From Cellulomonas taurus (lineage in GTDB: Bacteria > Actinomycetota > Actinomycetes > Actinomycetales > Cellulomonadaceae), in assembly GCF_012931845.1 (NCBI RefSeq), contig NZ_CP051884.1, positions 3,162,001 to 3,226,000 on the forward strand: a stretch of DNA of 64,000 nucleotides. Direction: 5' to 3'. Shown in pieces: positions 1 through 7,816 of the stretch. The position numbers were made by a program, and so were the translations under genes. Every line of letters begins with the position of its first letter. Positions within the stretch are counted from its first letter, which is position 1. The notes below the pieces were generated by a model. The model saw only the letters and a program-made list of their open reading frames with translations, was not told the DNA's origin and did not search any database.

Positions 1-1
1 C

Positions 2-370
2 GTCACCGCCCGGATCGCGGCGCTGGACCCCGCCACCGACCCGGCCACCCTCGCCCTCAGCTGCCTCGAACAGCTGCTGCCGCTGGACGCCGAGCGCCGG
101 GTGGAGATGGAGGTGTTCCTCGCCCTGGCGTCGCTGGCCCCCACCAATCCCGCCGTCCGGGTCGCGTACGGCGAGGCCCATGACGCCATCGCGCGGGTGT
201 GCCGCTCGGTGGTGGAGCTGGTCGCGGGCACCCCCGACGACACGGCGGCCCGGCGCGTGCACGCCCTGGTCGACGGCCTCGCGCTCCACCTGGTGCACCA
301 GGACCCGGCGGAGGACACGGACTGGGCGGTCGGCATCCTCGCCGACGCGGTGTGGCCGCTGCGGACGTAG
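2..370 (+). CDS. TetR-family regulator, C-terminal part (cut by window edge)
   Basis: The reading frame is open from base 2 and ends at TAG 368-370, leaving 122 visible codons. The DNA-binding N-terminus lies outside the window. The visible helices contain the pattern LEQLLPLDAERRVEMEVF, which resembles the ligand-binding half of BetI-type TetR repressors, and a Trp-containing terminal helix. No effector can be inferred. The next gene starts 58 nt downstream on the same strand. The family call rests on a partial sequence, so the subfamily is tentative. Confidence 0.7.
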   Translation, partial: VTARIAALDPATDPATLALSCLEQLLPLDAERRVEMEVFLALASLAPTNPAVRVAYGEAHDAIARVCRSVVELVAGTPDDTAARRVHALVDGLALHLVHQDPAEDTDWAVGILADAVWPLRT

Positions 371-428
371 CGGCCGACGCCCGCCCACGCTTGACCTGGT
401 GCGCGCTCCAGGTGGTGCGATCCCTGCC

Positions 429-1379
429 ATGACCACCACCGACACCCGCACCCTCGCACTCGGCACCATGTCCTACGGCACCCGCGTGGAGGCGCCGACC
501 GCCTTCGCCCTGCTCGACCGCTACGTCGAGCGAGGTGGACGCTGGCTCGACACGGCCGACAACTACGCGTGCTGGCTCTCGCCCTCCGGTCGCGGTGGGA
601 CGAGCGAGGCCACACTCGGCGCGTGGTTCCGCGCCCACCCCGGCGTGCGCGACCAGGTCCGGATCTCCACCAAACTGGGCGCCGACCCGGTCACGCCCGG
701 CGTCTGGCCCGCATCCTGGGAGGGCCTCAGCCCCACGGCGATCGACCGGGCGATCGGGCACTCGCTCGACCGGTTGGGCACCGACCACGTCGATCTGCTC
801 TGGGCCCACGTCGAGGACCGCGCGGTGGACCTCGCGGCCCAGGTGAGCGCCCTCGGCGCGCTGGTCAGCTCGGGACGGGCCGGCCGGATCGGGGCGTCCA
901 ACCACGCCACCTGGCGGGTCGAGCGGGCGCGCACACTCGCCCGAACCGCCGCGGTGCCGTCGTTCACCGCACTCCAGCTGCGGCACACCTACCTGCAGCC
1001 GATCCCGTTCGCCCCGCTGCCGGACACCGGTCATGTCGTCGCCTCCCCCGAGGCGCTGGACTACGCGGCCACCGAAGGACTCGACCTGTGGTCGTACACC
1101 ACCCTGCTCGGCGGGGCGTTCACCCACCCGGATCGGCTGCAGGACGCCTACCGCCACCCCGACACCGAGCGGCGGCTCGCCACCCTCGCACGGGTCGCCC
1201 AGCGGTACGGTGCCACCAGCAACCAGGTGGTGCTCGCATGGCTGCTGGACGGTTCGCCGCGGGTCACCCCGATCATCGGCCCCTCGACCCTCGCGCAGCT
1301 CGACGAAGCGATGGACGCCCGCGACCTGCACCTGGACGAGGACGCACGCGCGGAGCTCGACGACGGAGGCACGGCATGA
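429..1379 (+). CDS. Aldo/keto reductase
   Basis: NADPH-dependent aldo/keto reductase of 316 aa, the usual length for the family, expected in the cytosol. The start ATG at 429 gives the N-terminus MTTTDTRTLALGTMSYGTR, matching the family's first strand and Gly turn. The catalytic tetrad can be traced: Asp and Tyr in DTADNY, Lys in ISTK, and His in LLWAH. Near the C-terminus, PIIGPSTLAQLDE is the usual cofactor-binding segment. The stop overlaps the MerR start as ATGA, so the two are translationally coupled and MerR probably controls this gene. The substrate is unknown. Confidence 0.92.
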   Translation: MTTTDTRTLALGTMSYGTRVEAPTAFALLDRYVERGGRWLDTADNYACWLSPSGRGGTSEATLGAWFRAHPGVRDQVRISTKLGADPVTPGVWPASWEGLSPTAIDRAIGHSLDRLGTDHVDLLWAHVEDRAVDLAAQVSALGALVSSGRAGRIGASNHATWRVERARTLARTAAVPSFTALQLRHTYLQPIPFAPLPDTGHVVASPEALDYAATEGLDLWSYTTLLGGAFTHPDRLQDAYRHPDTERRLATLARVAQRYGATSNQVVLAWLLDGSPRVTPIIGPSTLAQLDEAMDARDLHLDEDARAELDDGGTA

Positions 1380-1777
1380 CGACCACACCGGTCACGATCG
1401 GCGAGGCGAGCACCCGGACCGGACTGTCGGTCGACGCGCTGCGCTACTACGAGGACGAGGGGCTGATCGGGCCGCTCGACCGCGACGGCGCCAACCACCG
1501 CGTGTTCTCCGAGAACGACCTCGCCTGGATCGCGGTCATCACCTGCATGCGCGACGCCGGACTCGGCATCGCCGACCTGCGCACGTTCTGCGATCTGCTG
1601 CACCGCCGCCGCGCCACCGCCGACCCGGTGGCATTCCTGCGGGACCGCCGGGCGGCGCTGGCCGCCCGGGCCGCGGTGCTGGACCGGGCGATCGCGGTGC
1701 TGGACGACAAGATCGCGCACTTCAGCCGGGTCGACGCTGCATCGACGGTGCCGGGCGCCGATCCGACCGACACCTGA
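1376..1777 (+). CDS. MerR-family transcriptional regulator
   Basis: 133-aa MerR-type activator/repressor. The N-terminal winged helix reads TIGEASTRTGLSVDALRYYE, the classic MerR signature, followed by the wing with DGANHRVF. A C-terminal coiled-coil dimerisation helix runs from about residue 78 to 120. There is no Cys cluster, so it is unlikely to sense metals. The MerR subgroup next to aldo/keto reductases often responds to electrophiles or small organic ligands; that role is inference here. Its start overlaps the reductase stop by 4 nt, and a strong hairpin terminator follows 20 nt after its stop. Confidence 0.9.
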   Translation: MTTTPVTIGEASTRTGLSVDALRYYEDEGLIGPLDRDGANHRVFSENDLAWIAVITCMRDAGLGIADLRTFCDLLHRRRATADPVAFLRDRRAALAARAAVLDRAIAVLDDKIAHFSRVDAASTVPGADPTDT

Positions 1778-1797
1778 ACGGGTGCCGTCCCGAACGC

Positions 1798-1835
1798 GAA
1801 GAACCCCCGCCCGGTGTCCCGGACGGGGGTTCTTC
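1798..1835. terminator. Rho-independent hairpin terminator, bidirectional
   Basis: AAGAACCCCCGCCCGG pairs with CCGGACGGGGGTTCTT around a short TGTCC-type loop. It lies between the convergent merR gene and the minus-strand tRNA-Arg and can serve both. Confidence 0.85.
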
Positions 1836-1840
1836 GTCTG

Positions 1841-1913
1841 TGCGCCTGGAGGGACTCGAACCCCCAACCTTCTGATCCGTAGTCAGATGCTCTATCCATT
1901 GAGCTACAGGCGC
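1841..1913 (-). tRNA. tRNA-Arg(ACG)
   Basis: On the minus strand a 7-bp acceptor stem GCGCCTG/CAGGCGC encloses a normal cloverleaf. The anticodon stem-loop CTGACTACGGATCAG gives anticodon ACG, which TadA (encoded at 59.8 kb) would convert to ICG. The T-arm contains GGTTCGAGTCC. No 3' CCA is encoded. It is read towards the hairpin at 1798-1835. Confidence 0.95.
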
Positions 1914-1996
1914 GCCACCCCGGAGGGCCGCAGATGAGACTACAGGTTCAGGCCCTCCAACCCAAACTCGCTGTCACGTCACGCGGATCACAGTGG

Positions 1997-2404
1997 TCAC
2001 ATGCCCACCCGGCACCACACCCGCCGGCCGCCGGTGGGGGGCCATTCGATGCCCCACTCACCGCCGAGTCGCGCAGCCAGTTCGGTGCGGTGGCTGACCT
2101 GTTGCATCCGACTGGGATCGCGGACCCCGACCAGCGCGCCCTCCGCGCGCAGGTCGAGCTCCAGCAGCAACCGGTCGTCCGGGTGGGTGCAGGTGACCGC
2201 CTCCCGGAGCAGTTCGGTCGCCACCAGCCGGATCCGTGGACGCTGCGCTGCCGGGACGCCCTCCAACGCCAGGCAACGATCGATCCACTGACGACCCGCC
2301 GCGGCGGCACGCGGCCCGGCGGCGAGTTCGATCGCACGACGGGGGTGGTGGCCGGTCGCCACGGGGGCGGACAGCAGCGGGATGACGACGGCGGTGGCGG
2401 ACAC
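1997..2404 (-). CDS. Degenerate RsbW-like (HATPase_c_2) ATP-binding protein
   Basis: 135-aa protein with a GTG start. The pattern LVATELLREAVTC, then LLLELDLRAEGALVGVRDPS, then the tail GIEWPPTGGRRVWCRV follows the order of actinobacterial anti-sigma/RsbW-type ATPases (N box, strand, G1 box, final Trp strand). The N-box Asn that coordinates Mg-ATP is replaced: the family's typical ELVTNA reads ELLREA here. No G2 glycine box is evident, so ATP binding and kinase activity are doubtful. The gene lies 15 nt downstream of a 29-codon membrane ORF on the same strand. No anti-anti-sigma or sigma gene is nearby. The family call is from pattern resemblance only. Confidence 0.55.
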   Translation of the reverse strand: MSATAVVIPLLSAPVATGHHPRRAIELAAGPRAAAAGRQWIDRCLALEGVPAAQRPRIRLVATELLREAVTCTHPDDRLLLELDLRAEGALVGVRDPSRMQQVSHRTELAARLGGEWGIEWPPTGGRRVWCRVGM

Positions 2405-2419
2405 GATGCTCGGATCCGA

Positions 2420-2509
2420 TCAGGCGGCGGCCTGGTGGTCGCGCCACAGCTTGCGGGCCACGACGGCGACGATTCCGGTCACCGCGACGGCGGCCACGAG
2501 CTTGCCCAT
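2420..2509 (-). CDS. 29-aa single-pass membrane peptide (candidate)
   Basis: A short ORF starting MGKLVAAVAVTG with one hydrophobic helix of about 18 residues, then a basic tail ending KLWRDHQAAA. The shape (short Lys start, one helix, charged tail with a Trp) recalls the tiny DLW-39-type actinobacterial proteins, but it is shorter and lacks the acidic DLW tail. A purine-rich CGGAG stands 8 nt and GGAGGGG about 14 nt before the ATG. It precedes the RsbW-like gene by 15 nt. It is too short for certainty. Confidence 0.4.
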   Translation of the reverse strand: MGKLVAAVAVTGIVAVVARKLWRDHQAAA

Positions 2510-2586
2510 GGTGTGCTCCGATCCCCTCCGGACGCCTGGGTGGCGTCGATGGGATCGAGTCTTCCTCGGGACGGGGTACGCGCGGA

Positions 2587-3093
2587 TCAGCCTGGAGGAT
2601 CGTTCTCGGGTCGTCCCTGGGGCGGACCCGGCGGCCGCTGACCTGCATCGGACGGACGACCCCACCACCCCAGGGCGAGTCCAGCCAGCGCGACGATCAG
2701 CACGTGCGTGGCCGTCGAATCGGCGCCGCGGACGGCCCAGCCGAGCAGGTTCGGTTGGGCGTCGACGAACGGGTTGAGCTGGCCGGATGGTCCGGTGGCC
2801 AGCAGCACGACGACCAGCACCAGAGCGGTGACCGCGACGACGCCCGGGAGCACCCATCGTCGCCCGGCCAGCACCAGGACGATCCCGGCGACCACGGCGA
2901 CCAGCAGGTAGGGCAGCCAGGGAACGGCCGACCCGACGATGTGCGACGGCGCATTGCCGAGGTCGAGGGCCAGACCCGCTCGACCGGACGAGGCCCGGAT
3001 GGTGGAGTAGCCGATCGCGACCAGGGTGGCAGCGGCGACGACGATGGACAGCAGGACACGCGAGACGGTGCGGATGACTCCCCCTGAGGTCAG
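2587..3093 (-). CDS. Small four-helix membrane protein, unknown function
   Basis: About 168 aa with four hydrophobic segments: around VLLSIVVAAATLVAIGY, PYLLVAVVAGIVLVLAG, VLPGVVAVTALVLVVVLLA and VLIVALAGLALGWWG. It has a Pro/Gly-rich tail. The start is unclear, as there is no ATG, GTG or TTG in frame near the first helix. CTG at 3093 would overlap the upstream stop as CTGA. ATC at 3075 follows AGGGGGAG but only 3 nt away. It is immediately downstream of the 304-aa gene on the same strand, so translational coupling is likely. I do not recognise the family. Confidence 0.6.
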   Translation of the reverse strand: MTSGGVIRTVSRVLLSIVVAAATLVAIGYSTIRASSGRAGLALDLGNAPSHIVGSAVPWLPYLLVAVVAGIVLVLAGRRWVLPGVVAVTALVLVVVLLATGPSGQLNPFVDAQPNLLGWAVRGADSTATHVLIVALAGLALGWWGRPSDAGQRPPGPPQGRPENDPPG

Positions 3094-4004
3094 TTGCCGT
3101 ACGGACTGCCTACCGTCGATCGGGCGGTCGCGTCCAGCACCCGGTGTGCCCCGGATCCTTCCGGGACGATGATCTCGACCTCCGAGGCGCCCACCCGGAA
3201 CCCGCCGATCACCGCACTGGCGAATCGCGGATGCCCGGCGACCCGGACGTCCTCGATCGCCTCGAAGGGCACGATCAGCCGCCCGGAGGAGTGCACCGGC
3301 TGGCGACCGCCGAGCAGCCACTCGTGTCGCCCGAGGATCTCCAGCACCCCCTCGTCCTCCGCCAGCACCGCCGCCTGCACGGTGACCGGGGACAGCCCGC
3401 CGCGCACCCGTCGTCGACCGTGACCCACCCACGGCCGGAACCAGGGCCGGTGCCGCACCAGGTCCCGCAGGTCGCCGACCAGCCCCTGGTCTTCACGTCC
3501 GAGGTCGAAGGCCGCCACCGGGTCGGCGTGCTCGCGTCCGACGTCGATCAGCGTGGCACCGGTCCGACTCGGCCCCGCACCGGCGGCGTCTGCCAGCAGG
3601 GCGTCGATCAGCCGCTGCACCCGCTCCCGGCTCGACCCGTTGTAGGGCACGGTCACGGTCGCGCCGTCCCGCGCCGCCACGGTCAGGGTCCCCGCCAGCA
3701 GGTTGACGGTGTCCCGGACCCACGCGATGCCGGACAGCGGCACCTGCTCGACGGTGAAACCCGTGGCAGCGTCCTCGCGCCGGGTCAGAGCCAGCAGGCG
3801 GTGGTCGTCCAGCACCAGCAGGTGGTCGTAGAGGTCCATGTCCGGCGTCGCGTCCCGCCGGGTGATGTTCCGGGGCACCTTGAGCACCAGCCGGGCGGTC
3901 GCCAGGTCGAGCGGGTAGCCGCTGAACAGGCGGGGCACCTGGTCGGCGGAGCGGACCTCGTCGATCCACGGGCCGAAGCTGTCGAACTCGGACGTCGTCG
4001 TCAC
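3090..4004 (-). CDS. Soluble protein of unknown function, possible PH-like fold
   Basis: 304-aa protein with no signal peptide or membrane helix. Two stretches rich in beta strands (about residues 75-160 and 215-290) contain DHLLVLDDHRLLALTRRED and HEWLLGGRQPVHSSGRLIV, which look like the first strands of pleckstrin-like or YokE-type domains. This is fold impression only. GTG at 4004 is chosen because a TACGCT hexamer lies 6 nt upstream, giving a leaderless start. The upstream ATG would lie inside the hairpin at 4023-4059. The stop overlaps the presumed start of the small membrane protein that follows. Confidence 0.7.
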   Translation of the reverse strand: MTTTSEFDSFGPWIDEVRSADQVPRLFSGYPLDLATARLVLKVPRNITRRDATPDMDLYDHLLVLDDHRLLALTRREDAATGFTVEQVPLSGIAWVRDTVNLLAGTLTVAARDGATVTVPYNGSSRERVQRLIDALLADAAGAGPSRTGATLIDVGREHADPVAAFDLGREDQGLVGDLRDLVRHRPWFRPWVGHGRRRVRGGLSPVTVQAAVLAEDEGVLEILGRHEWLLGGRQPVHSSGRLIVPFEAIEDVRVAGHPRFASAVIGGFRVGASEVEIIVPEGSGAHRVLDATARSTVGSPYGN

Positions 4005-4010
4005 GCGGTC

Positions 4011-4016
4011 AGCGTA
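4011..4016 (-). promoter_or_regulatory. Leaderless -10 element (TACGCT)
   Basis: TACGCT lies 6 nt before GTG 4004 with no Shine-Dalgarno between, so it decides the start of the 304-aa protein. Confidence 0.6.
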
Positions 4017-4022
4017 CGTGCA

Positions 4023-4059
4023 GAAAACCCCGCCCCGGAGCGATCCGGAGCGGGGTTTC
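4023..4059. terminator. Rho-independent hairpin terminator
   Basis: GAAACCCCGC and GCGGGGTTTT arms enclose a second CCGGA/TCCGG stem, giving a long hairpin just downstream of tRNA-Ser(GCT) and upstream of the 304-aa gene on the same strand. It probably ends the tRNA transcript. Confidence 0.8.
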
Positions 4060-4082
4060 ACGAGGCTCTTCGACCTCGGAAG

Positions 4083-4171
4083 CGGAGACGGTGGGATTTG
4101 AACCCACGGAAGGGTTGCCCCTTCACGACCTTAGCAGGGTCGCGCACTAGACCTGACTATGCGACGTCTCC
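4083..4171 (-). tRNA. tRNA-Ser(GCT)
   Basis: Minus strand, acceptor stem GGAGACG/CGTCTCC, 89 nt with the long variable arm expected of tRNA-Ser. The anticodon loop CTGCTAA gives GCT. The T-arm has GGTTCAAATCC. CCA is not encoded. A terminator hairpin follows in its direction of transcription. Confidence 0.95.
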
Positions 4172-4222
4172 AAGCTGAGCCAGCGTACCTGGCCTGCGCG
4201 CCCAGCGGCAAAGCGCGGCCGA

Positions 4223-5491
4223 TCAACGCTCGAACGCCCACTCGCGGTCGCTCACCATCCGGGCCACCGCCAGCCCGATGCACAGCGCGATCACCACCAG
4301 TCCTGCCTGCACCCCGTAGGCCAGGGCCTGGGTGGTGTCGCCGTTGGAGAGGTGGAAGATCGCCCGGTAGGCGGCGGCACCCGGCACCATGATGACCACC
4401 GCCGGCACCGACACGGTGATGCGCGGGATCCGCATCCGCGGGGCGATCACGGCGGCCAGCACGCCGACCAGCAGCGCGGCGCAGGCGGCCGCCGCCTGCG
4501 CCGGCATGTCGGCGTCCACCAGCAGCAGCCGCACCGTGTTGGCGACCATCCCGACGGTCGCGGCGGCGACCGCCATCCGCCACGGGCTGTTGAACATCAG
4601 GGCGAAGCCGAGCACGCCGACGAAGCTGGCGATCAGCCGCAGCACGGTCAGCAGCACCGGGTCGAAGGCCGGGGGCACCGCGGGATCGGGTGACAGCCCG
4701 GCGATGGTCGACACGCCCCACACCGCGAGCGCCGCCGAGGTGAGCACCACCAGCGCGTAGGACAGTCGCGCCACCCCGGCGGAGAAGTCGAGTTTGGCCA
4801 GGTCGAGTCCACCGGTGACCAGCGGGAAACCGGGGATCAGGAACAGCACCGCGGAGATGTACCCGGCCGCGTGCCGGGTCTCGGTCGCCCCGAGCTGGTG
4901 CACGACCGAGACGACCCCGAGGTAGGTCAGGCAGGCGAGCGCCGCGGCGACCATCGTCACGCCGAACTGGTTCAGCCCGCGGTGCAGCAGGAGTCGTCGC
5001 ACCAGCTGTCCCAGCCACGCGCCGACGAACACCGCCGCCATCTCCACCGGGCCGCCGTTGTTCAGGAACGCGAAGGCGGCGCAGGCGATCGCCGCCCACA
5101 GCGCGTTGACCGCCGGGCGGTAGAGCAGCGGCTTGGACTCGATCCGGTCCAGGTCGGCGGAGATCTCCTCGACCGTCACCCGGCGGTCGTTCGCCGCCAG
5201 CGACCCGGCCAGGCGTTCCAGCTCCGACAGCCGGTCGGCGTTGATCCCGACGCTGCGGACCTCGGTCACCTCGGTGCGGAACGAGTGGCCCCGGTGCGAG
5301 GTGGTGGTGATCTCGGTCAGGGTGACATGGGCCTGGTGCCGGTCGATGCCCAGGGCCGTGGCGACCCGCGCCATCGACGACTTCACCCGGTAGGAGCCGG
5401 TGCCCGCGGACAGGCTGAGTCGCCCCACCCGCAGGGCGACACCGGACTGCCGGATCAGTTCCAGCTCGTCATCTGTGGGTTGGGTCGGCAC
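4223..5491 (-). CDS. ThrE-like threonine/serine exporter
   Basis: 422-aa integral membrane protein combining both ThrE halves in one chain. The N-terminal about 120 residues form the cytoplasmic ThrE domain, with the conserved tract GTGSYRVKSSMARVATALG. About ten hydrophobic helices follow, including FLIPGFPLVTGGLDLAK, the usual signature segment. A second C-terminal pore set contains VIMVPGAAAYRAIF. ThrE of Corynebacterium glutamicum exports threonine and serine by proton antiport, and that role is inferred here. The start is GTG 5491. The gene is divergent from ychJ and stands alone on its strand. Confidence 0.85.
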   Translation of the reverse strand: MPTQPTDDELELIRQSGVALRVGRLSLSAGTGSYRVKSSMARVATALGIDRHQAHVTLTEITTTSHRGHSFRTEVTEVRSVGINADRLSELERLAGSLAANDRRVTVEEISADLDRIESKPLLYRPAVNALWAAIACAAFAFLNNGGPVEMAAVFVGAWLGQLVRRLLLHRGLNQFGVTMVAAALACLTYLGVVSVVHQLGATETRHAAGYISAVLFLIPGFPLVTGGLDLAKLDFSAGVARLSYALVVLTSAALAVWGVSTIAGLSPDPAVPPAFDPVLLTVLRLIASFVGVLGFALMFNSPWRMAVAAATVGMVANTVRLLLVDADMPAQAAAACAALLVGVLAAVIAPRMRIPRITVSVPAVVIMVPGAAAYRAIFHLSNGDTTQALAYGVQAGLVVIALCIGLAVARMVSDREWAFER

Positions 5492-5567
5492 CGGACCATG
5501 ATGCCGGGCGCGGCGGCGACGCAGCAGGGACTGTCCGAACCGGGCCCGCGACGGGCATGATGCGCCG

Positions 5568-5951
5568 GTGAGTGAGACCCGGTGCCCGTGCCTGAGCGGC
5601 CTGCGCTACGACGACTGCTGCGGGCGGTTCCATCGCGGCCACGCCCTGGCCCCGACCGCCGAACAGCTGATGCGCTCCCGGTTCAGCGCCTTCGCCGTCG
5701 GCGACCCGGCGTACCTGCTGGCGACCTGGCACCCGCGCACCCGGCCGGAGTCGCTGGAGCTGGACCCGGAGGACCGCTGGTACCGGCTGGACATCCACGC
5801 CACCGAGCGCGGCGGGCCCTTCGACGACGCCGGGCTGGTGACCTTCACCGCGTATCACCGCGGACCGCAGGGTGCCGGGACGATGCATGAGGTCAGCCGG
5901 TTCGTGCGCGAGGACGGGCGTTGGCTGTACCTGGACGGCCAGGTGTCCTGA
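5568..5951 (+). CDS. YchJ/UPF0225-family SEC-C motif protein
   Basis: 127-aa protein beginning CPCLSGLRYDDCCGRFHRG, a SEC-C-like zinc-binding motif (CxC...CC), followed by the YchJ core with LMRSRFSAFAVGDPAYLLATWH. The C-terminal strand F(V/I)RE(D/N)GRWLYLDG is typical. The family's biochemical role is not established. The GTG start at 5568 lies 6 nt after CATGAT, consistent with leaderless transcription. Its stop directly abuts the stop of the convergent dtd gene. Confidence 0.9.
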   Translation: MSETRCPCLSGLRYDDCCGRFHRGHALAPTAEQLMRSRFSAFAVGDPAYLLATWHPRTRPESLELDPEDRWYRLDIHATERGGPFDDAGLVTFTAYHRGPQGAGTMHEVSRFVREDGRWLYLDGQVS

Positions 5952-6386
5952 CTACGACGCCTCGGACTCGATCAGCAGGGTGGTCGGACCGTCGTTGACC
6001 AGCGACACCGCCATGTCGGCACCGAACACCCCGGTCGCCACCGTCAGCCCGCGTCCCCGCAGATCGGCGACCACGGCGTCCACCAGCGGCTCCGCCACTG
6101 GACCGGGCGCCGCCGCGTTCCAGGTCGGTCGCCGACCCTTGCGGGCGTCGCCGTAGAGGGTGAACTGGCTGATCACCAGGACCGGCGCCCCGGCCTCGGT
6201 CACCGAGCGCTCACCGCGCAGCAGTCGCAGGTCGGCGATCTTGCGGGCGATGTGCTCGGCCTGGGCGGGTCCGTCGCCGTGGGTCACCCCGACCAGCACC
6301 ACCAGGCCCTCCCCCTCGAAGGCCCCGACCACCGTGCCGTCCACCCGGACCGAGGCGCCGTGCGCGCGCTGGATCACCGCCCGCAT
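5952..6386 (-). CDS. dtd: D-aminoacyl-tRNA deacylase
   Basis: 144-aa Dtd, which hydrolyses D-amino acids (and Gly) mischarged on tRNA. It shows the active-site motif SQFTLYGD and the Gly-cisPro region (NDGPTTL, usually NDGPVT). MRAVIQRA at the N-terminus is standard. The start overlaps the asparaginase stop as TGATG, making it the last gene of the 10.7-5.95 kb minus-strand operon. Confidence 0.96.
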   Translation of the reverse strand: MRAVIQRAHGASVRVDGTVVGAFEGEGLVVLVGVTHGDGPAQAEHIARKIADLRLLRGERSVTEAGAPVLVISQFTLYGDARKGRRPTWNAAAPGPVAEPLVDAVVADLRGRGLTVATGVFGADMAVSLVNDGPTTLLIESEAS

Positions 6387-7480
6387 CAGAACGCCGCCAC
6401 CACCGCGCCCACCGGCTCGCCGTGCCCGAGCACCGGGACCTCGCCCAGGTCCTCGACCAGCGCGGGATCGACGCCGGCGACCTTCAGCGCCGCGGCCAGC
6501 ACCACCGGCCGGGGCCGGGCACCGCCGTCGACGATCTTGAACGCCAGCGACGACCCGTCGGGCAGCCCGGCCGCGTACACGCCGTCGGCGCCGTCCTTGG
6601 CGACCAGTCCGGGGACAGCCCGCATCGCCCGTGTGACGTCCCGGCCGGTGCCGCCGACCAGCTCCGGGTGCTCGCTCATCGCCAACGCCACCTGGGCCTC
6701 GGGCAGCGCCGCCACTTCGATCCCGGACCGCGCCGAACCACCGAAGGAGGCCCCGGCGCGGGCGATCCGGCCGAAGGCCTTGGCCAGTCCGGTCAGCGAG
6801 GTGGAGAACAGCGGCGCGCCGCAGCCGTCGATGGTGGTGTGCTCCACCGGCACGCCGGTGAGCTCCTCCACCGCAGCCTGGACGGCGATCTGCACCGGGT
6901 GCTCGGGCTCCCAGTAGGAGTCGGTGTCCCAGCCGAACTCGCCGGAGTGGGCGGCGCAGGTCATCAGCATCGCCGCGTGCTTGCCGGAGCAGTTCTGGGT
7001 CAGCGGGGCCGGTCCGTGCCCCTCGGTGCGCCAGGCGAAGGCCGCCTCCGGGTCCAGCGGCATGTCCGGCGTGTTCGCCAGGTCGTCCTCGGTCAGGTCG
7101 GCGGCGGCCAGCATCGCGCGCACCACCCGCAGGTGGTCCGGCTCCCCGTTGTGCGAGGCGCAGGCCAGCGCGAGCTGCTCCGGGGTCGGGTGCACGCTGC
7201 TCAGTCCGGCGCGCAGCATCCCCACCGCCTGCAACGGCTTGAGGGACGAGCGCGCCAGCACCGTCACCCCGGGGTCGCCCAGGGCCAGCCGCACGTCGCC
7301 GTCCGGCCCGAGCACCACCAGGTGCCCGGCGTGCACGGACTCGACCAGATCACCGCGGACCACCCGGGCCAGCGGCACCGCGTCGGTCGCGATGTCCCGT
7401 GCCCCGGCTGCCGTGACCACGGCGGCGGCAGCGTGCAGGTGCTCGGCGAACAACGGTCCGCCCGGTCGGATGCCCGGCAT
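6386..7480 (-). CDS. L-asparaginase II (Rhizobium etli type)
   Basis: 364-aa cytosolic asparaginase of the thermolabile, R. etli-type family, which converts Asn to Asp and ammonia. Conserved blocks seen are RSSLKPLQA (nucleophile Ser region), [18 protein letters not shown] and [11 protein letters not shown] 7480 is chosen. An in-frame GTG at 7486 overlapping the DUF2516 stop as GTGA is an equally possible start. The gene is in the minus-strand operon between DUF2516 and dtd. Confidence 0.9.
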   Translation of the reverse strand: MPGIRPGGPLFAEHLHAAAAVVTAAGARDIATDAVPLARVVRGDLVESVHAGHLVVLGPDGDVRLALGDPGVTVLARSSLKPLQAVGMLRAGLSSVHPTPEQLALACASHNGEPDHLRVVRAMLAAADLTEDDLANTPDMPLDPEAAFAWRTEGHGPAPLTQNCSGKHAAMLMTCAAHSGEFGWDTDSYWEPEHPVQIAVQAAVEELTGVPVEHTTIDGCGAPLFSTSLTGLAKAFGRIARAGASFGGSARSGIEVAALPEAQVALAMSEHPELVGGTGRDVTRAMRAVPGLVAKDGADGVYAAGLPDGSSLAFKIVDGGARPRPVVLAAALKVAGVDPALVEDLGEVPVLGHGEPVGAVVAAF

Positions 7481-7482
7481 GC

Positions 7483-7800
7483 TCACCACCCGCCCCGGGA
7501 CGAGCGCCCGCCGCCGGAGTACCCGCTGATCGCGGGCTTCACGTCGACCAGGTACACCACAGCGGCGACCGCGGCGAGCAGGGCGAGGAAGCGCAGCGCA
7601 CCCAGCGGCGGCAGGGCGATGAAGGACACCGCCGTCGCCACCCCGAGCACGATCAGCCACAGCTGCTTGGTCCGCTTCCCGGCGGCGACATAGGCACCGG
7701 CCGGACGGCGGGCGGCATCGATCAGCGCCCAGACGCACAGCACGAAGACGGCGAAGTAGAACAGCGAGAACAGGATGAACTGCACGTTGCCGAAGATCAC
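7483..7800 (-). CDS. DUF2516-family membrane protein
   Basis: 105 aa with three hydrophobic segments: FILFSLFYFAVFVLCVWALIDA, then QLWLIVLGVATAVSFIA, then FLALLAAVAAVVYLVDV. The motif DAARRP...F..AGKRTKQLW is typical of DUF2516 proteins of actinobacteria. The function is unknown. Although 16 nt downstream of the FUSC gene, it has its own -10 (TAGGCT at 7807-7812) exactly 6 nt before its GTG start, suggesting an internal leaderless transcript within the operon. Confidence 0.85.
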   Translation of the reverse strand: MIFGNVQFILFSLFYFAVFVLCVWALIDAARRPAGAYVAAGKRTKQLWLIVLGVATAVSFIALPPLGALRFLALLAAVAAVVYLVDVKPAISGYSGGGRSSRGGW

Positions 7801-7806
7801 GGGCCG

Positions 7807-7812
7807 AGCCTA
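7807..7812 (-). promoter_or_regulatory. Leaderless -10 element (TAGGCT) inside operon
   Basis: TAGGCT lies 6 nt before GTG 7800, in the 16-nt gap after the FUSC stop, and could give a separate transcript for DUF2516-asparaginase-dtd. Confidence 0.6.
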
Positions 7813-7816
7813 CGGG

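Noticed and set aside
1841..1913. tRNA-Arg as an integration site of a mobile element
   Set aside because: No integrase, direct repeat of the tRNA end, or foreign-looking genes are next to it.
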